Positions 42,148-44,285 of a DNA stretch of 44,285 nt are shown in pieces (position 1 is the stretch's first letter; each line of letters begins with the position of its first letter). Source of the stretch: Betaproteobacteria bacterium (GTDB lineage: Bacteria > Pseudomonadota > Gammaproteobacteria > Burkholderiales > Burkholderiaceae_A); NCBI GenBank assembly GCA_016868255.1, contig VGHN01000010.1, positions 1-44,285 of the forward strand, read 5' to 3'. The notes beneath the pieces were generated by a model that ran no database searches, was not told the DNA's origin, and worked only from the letters and a program-made list of their open reading frames with translations. The position numbers and the translations under genes are program-made.

Positions 42148-42960
42148 ATGGCGTCCCCATTCGTAAAAAATACCGTTGCCGCAGTTGCGCTGCTTGCACT
42201 CTTTGCCAGCCCCTCACTGCATGCCCAGCTCTTTTCCGATGACGAGGCGCGTCGGGCCATCATCGACCTGCGTGCGCGACTCACTCAGCTCGAGGCCGAG
42301 AATCAGGCACTGAGCAATCGACTCGATGGCATGGCCAAAGGCCAGTTGGAGCTCTTCTCTCAGCTTGAGAAGCTGCGTGCAGAGGTTGCAAACCTGCGGG
42401 GCGTCACTGAGCAAAATGCCCAGAGCACCAGCGTGGCCAAGCAGCAGCAGAAAGAGCTTTTCATGAATCTCGAGAAGCAGATTCAGAGTGCCGATGCTCG
42501 CCTGCGGCAGTTCGGGCCCCAATCCATGGCGCTCGATGGCGAGGAGATTGTCGTTGCGCCAGAGGAGAAGCAGGCGTTTGAGGACATTCAGAAGGAGTTG
42601 TCCGAGAAGCGATTCCCCAACGCACTGAAATTGCTCTCAAGCTTCAATCAACAATACGGGCAATCCAAGCTGCTTCCCTGGACACTGTCGATGGAAGGGG
42701 CAACCGCCTATGCGCTGCGCCAATACAAAACCAGTATTCGCGCGATCACTAGCCTCGATAAGGCCCATCCCAAACACCCACGCACACCCGATGCGCTGCT
42801 CACCCTTGCCTCGGCCTACGATGAGTCAGAACAAGCCGCCACAGCGAAGTCCGTTCTGCAGGGGATCGTAAAACGCTTTCCTGAATCCGAGGCCGCCAGA
42901 ATTGCCAAGGAGCGCCTCGGGGCATCAAGTAAGCCCACAAAGCCACCGGCCAAGAAATAA
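42148..42960 (+). CDS. cpoB: Cell division coordinator CpoB (YbgF)
   Basis: An exported protein of about 270 residues. The signal peptide is MASPFVKNTVAAVALLALFASPSLHAQ. A coiled coil (RRAIIDLRARLTQLEAENQALSNRL) is followed by three tetratricopeptide-like repeats (from FEDIQKELSEKRFPNALKLL to SVLQGIVKRFPESEAARIAKERL). In E. coli CpoB ties peptidoglycan synthesis by PBP1B to Tol-driven outer-membrane constriction. The ATG at 42148 has the best ribosome site (AAGGCAAGGA); ATGs at 42127 and 42130 would add seven or six residues. The stop overlaps the next gene (TAATG). queE and queC, frequent followers, are absent. Confidence 0.93.
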   Translation: MASPFVKNTVAAVALLALFASPSLHAQLFSDDEARRAIIDLRARLTQLEAENQALSNRLDGMAKGQLELFSQLEKLRAEVANLRGVTEQNAQSTSVAKQQQKELFMNLEKQIQSADARLRQFGPQSMALDGEEIVVAPEEKQAFEDIQKELSEKRFPNALKLLSSFNQQYGQSKLLPWTLSMEGATAYALRQYKTSIRAITSLDKAHPKHPRTPDALLTLASAYDESEQAATAKSVLQGIVKRFPESEAARIAKERLGASSKPTKPPAKK

Positions 42961-44078
42961 TGCCGACAAGCGCCGAGTTGGCCTCGATCACACAGACCGT
43001 GGTCGCCTATGGCCTACTCATTGGCATTGCCTTTGGCGGCATATCCCAAGCCACCCGGTTCTGCACCCTTGGGGCCGTGAGCGACTGGCTCGTGATGGGG
43101 AACAGCCATCGACTTCGGATGTGGTTGGTGGCCATGGCCTCGGCCATCATTGCAACCCAAGGCCTCATTGTGCTCGCTGGGCTTGACGCCACTGCAACCT
43201 TCTACACATCGCCTCGACTCCTATGGCTCTCGAATATTGCGGGTGGCATTGCTTTTGGAATTGGAATGGCATTGGCCTCGGGTTGCGGGGTGCGCACCCT
43301 GGTGCGAGTTGGTGAGGGCAACTTAAAGGGAATCGTGGTTTTTCTCGTGATGGCACTCGCGGCACTGATGACCTTGCGAGGCCTCACCGCGGTCTGGCGG
43401 ACGCAGACCCTCGATCAAGTGTTTCTCACCCTACCCAGTCGCAGTGACATGCCGAGCCTTCTCGGCTGGGTTTTGTCCATTGACAGCACTGGCTTGCGTC
43501 TCGCGATCGCATTGGGTCTGGGGCTACTTCTGCTGCTCCTCGCTCTGCGGCCCGTTAAAGGGCAGAAGCAGTGGTGGGCCATGGCAGGCTCGATTGGCAT
43601 CGGACTCCTCATTGCAGCGGGCTGGGCCAGCACCGGCATTCTGGGTTTTGTTGAGGAGCATCCAGATACGCTTACCAGCGCCTTCGTGGGAACCAATAGC
43701 CGAAGCCCGGAGAGCCTTACCTTTGTCGGCCCCCTGGGATTTAGTTTGGAGTTGTTGCTCTACTGGAGCGACCGCAGCCAGGTCCTTAGTTTTGCCATTG
43801 CTTCTGTTGTCGGAATCAGCCTCGGCGCCCTGGCATCCGCCCTCCTTAGAAAGCAATTTCGACTGGTCGGCTTCCAATCCATACAAGATCTCGGCAATCA
43901 CATGGTCGGTGCGGTACTCATGGGAGTGGGCGGGGTGGTGGCCATGGGCTGCACCATCGGCCACGGCCTATCGGGCATTTCGATGCTGAGTCTCGGCTCG
44001 CTCATCAGTCTTCTGGCAATCGGCTTTGGAATCGCCGTTGGAATCAAGATACTGGAGCGACAGACCCCCCGCGTTTGA
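42960..44078 (+). CDS. YeeE/YedE-family membrane transporter (TsuA-like)
   Basis: A 372-residue membrane protein with about nine or ten helices. The family motifs GGISQATRFCTLGAVSDWL near the start, GIGMALASGCGVRTLVRVGEG at about 100, and GVGGVVAMGCTIGHGLSG near 325 carry the conserved Cys residues (Cys37, Cys109 and about Cys334). In TsuA these pass thiosulfate by transient S-S contacts; other members move other sulfur or selenium compounds. The TAATG overlap with cpoB suggests cotranscription with the Tol-Pal block, an odd pairing. A link to the SoeBC-like genes at the left edge is only thematic. The substrate is not settled. Confidence 0.88.
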   Translation: MPTSAELASITQTVVAYGLLIGIAFGGISQATRFCTLGAVSDWLVMGNSHRLRMWLVAMASAIIATQGLIVLAGLDATATFYTSPRLLWLSNIAGGIAFGIGMALASGCGVRTLVRVGEGNLKGIVVFLVMALAALMTLRGLTAVWRTQTLDQVFLTLPSRSDMPSLLGWVLSIDSTGLRLAIALGLGLLLLLLALRPVKGQKQWWAMAGSIGIGLLIAAGWASTGILGFVEEHPDTLTSAFVGTNSRSPESLTFVGPLGFSLELLLYWSDRSQVLSFAIASVVGISLGALASALLRKQFRLVGFQSIQDLGNHMVGAVLMGVGGVVAMGCTIGHGLSGISMLSLGSLISLLAIGFGIAVGIKILERQTPRV

Positions 44079-44103
44079 CCCGATCTGGTCCGAACGATAA
44101 AAT
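44075..44103 (+). promoter_or_regulatory. Sigma-70-type promoter of the tRNA-Lys gene
   Basis: TTGACC (44075-44080) and TAAAAT (44098-44103) are separated by exactly 17 bp. Both hexamers match the consensus at five of six positions. Transcription would start near 44110, about 18 nt before the tRNA. The -35 overlaps the stop codon of the YeeE/YedE gene. Confidence 0.8.
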
Positions 44104-44127
44104 TTAAGGCTTCGCTTTGAGCCCACC

Positions 44128-44203
44128 GGGGTGGTAGCTCAGTCGGTAGAGCAGCGGACTTTTAATCCGTTGGTCGAGGGTTCGAGTCCCTCCCACCCCA
44201 CCA
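44128..44203 (+). tRNA. tRNA-Lys (anticodon TTT), CCA encoded
   Basis: The full cloverleaf can be drawn. The acceptor stem pairs GGGGTGG (44128-44134) with CCACCCC (44193-44199). The D arm is GCTC/GAGC, the anticodon stem GCGGA/TCCGT, and the anticodon TTT lies at 44161-44163 in the loop CTTTTAA. The T arm is GAGGG/CCCTC with the loop TTCGAGT. The discriminator is A and the CCA end (44201-44203) is encoded. A gene on the opposite strand reads through it. Confidence 0.97.
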
Positions 44204-44285
44204 CCGCACGCACAATCGCAGTCGCATCCACGCCAAAATGGGCCCGCAAGGCAGCGCGGGTGTCGCTGGCCCCAAACCCCTCGGT
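44139..44285 (-). CDS. aceE: C-terminal end of an AceE-like pyruvate dehydrogenase E1, running antisense through tRNA-Lys
   Basis: From the right edge a minus-strand frame of 48 codons stays open and stops at 44139. Its first part, EGFGASDTRAALRAHFGVDATAIV, matches the C-terminal signature of homodimeric pyruvate dehydrogenase E1 (typically DGFGRSDTR..LR.FFEVD...IV). The following residues, about VVGWEGLEPSTNGLKVRCSTD, are the complement of the tRNA-Lys gene, and the stop lies in the D arm of the tRNA. In AceE, about 20-35 residues normally follow the signature. So either the native stop was lost or the true tail evolved from the tRNA antisense. Only the C-terminus is in the window, so a related transketolase-like enzyme is possible. 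Confidence 0.65.
   Translation of the reverse strand, partial: TEGFGASDTRAALRAHFGVDATAIVRAVVGWEGLEPSTNGLKVRCSTD

Overview
The window is GC-rich, densely packed chromosomal DNA from a proteobacterium, most likely a betaproteobacterium of the order Burkholderiales. The evidence is gene order: miaB-phoH-ybeY-corC-lnt-glyQ-glyS-gmhB-plsC; rsmA/surA/lptD divergent from amgK-murU; then pepP-dusB-fis-purH-ruvCAB and tolQRAB-pal-cpoB. Genus cannot be told from this sequence. No insertion sequence, phage gene, CRISPR array or rRNA gene was seen. One tRNA gene (Lys, anticodon TTT) lies at the right end.

Positions 1-15094 are the accessory part. They start with the end of a membrane molybdo-oxidoreductase operon: an iron-sulfur subunit and a NrfD/DmsC-type anchor, best matching the sulfite-oxidising SoeBC type. 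A remnant of a flavin reductase-like gene and an M20 amidohydrolase follow. Next is a two-component pair, an MHYT-domain histidine kinase and a Fis-output response regulator, transcribed divergently with only 15 bp between start codons. Then come a three-gene chaperone-usher pilus operon of the archaic (Csu / spore coat U) kind and, on the other strand, an SDR dehydrogenase with a TRAP transporter (dctP, dctQ, dctM). A strong intrinsic terminator sits between dctP and dctQM. A YqiA-like esterase and a UMF1-type MFS transporter close this part.

Positions 15145-44078 are conserved core genes in three blocks. The first (+) covers tRNA modification, rRNA maturation, lipoprotein acylation, glycyl-tRNA synthetase, heptose and phospholipid synthesis. 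The second (-) is lptD-surA-rsmA, for outer-membrane LPS insertion, porin folding and ribosome methylation. The third (+) runs without interruption from amgK to a YeeE/YedE transporter: MurNAc recycling, proline peptidase, DusB-Fis, purine synthesis, Holliday junction processing and the Tol-Pal envelope system. Many neighbours overlap by 1-32 nt (ATGA, TGATG, TAATG, TAGTG junctions), so translational coupling is probably common.

The main oddities are: a 15-bp tandem repeat array that adds a Ser/Pro-rich loop to MurU; the right-edge aceE-like gene, whose frame runs antisense through tRNA-Lys and stops inside it; five genes with a -10-like hexamer 5-6 nt before the ATG, suggesting leaderless transcripts; a minimal pilus operon with a short chaperone and no visible tip adhesin; an Lnt lacking the usual N-terminal segment; and missing usual neighbours (pdxA, ybgC, queE/queC). 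I did not find a wholly new system. The most testable novelties are the MHYT kinase/regulator beside the minimal pilus operon, the MurU repeat insert and the leaderless-start pattern.
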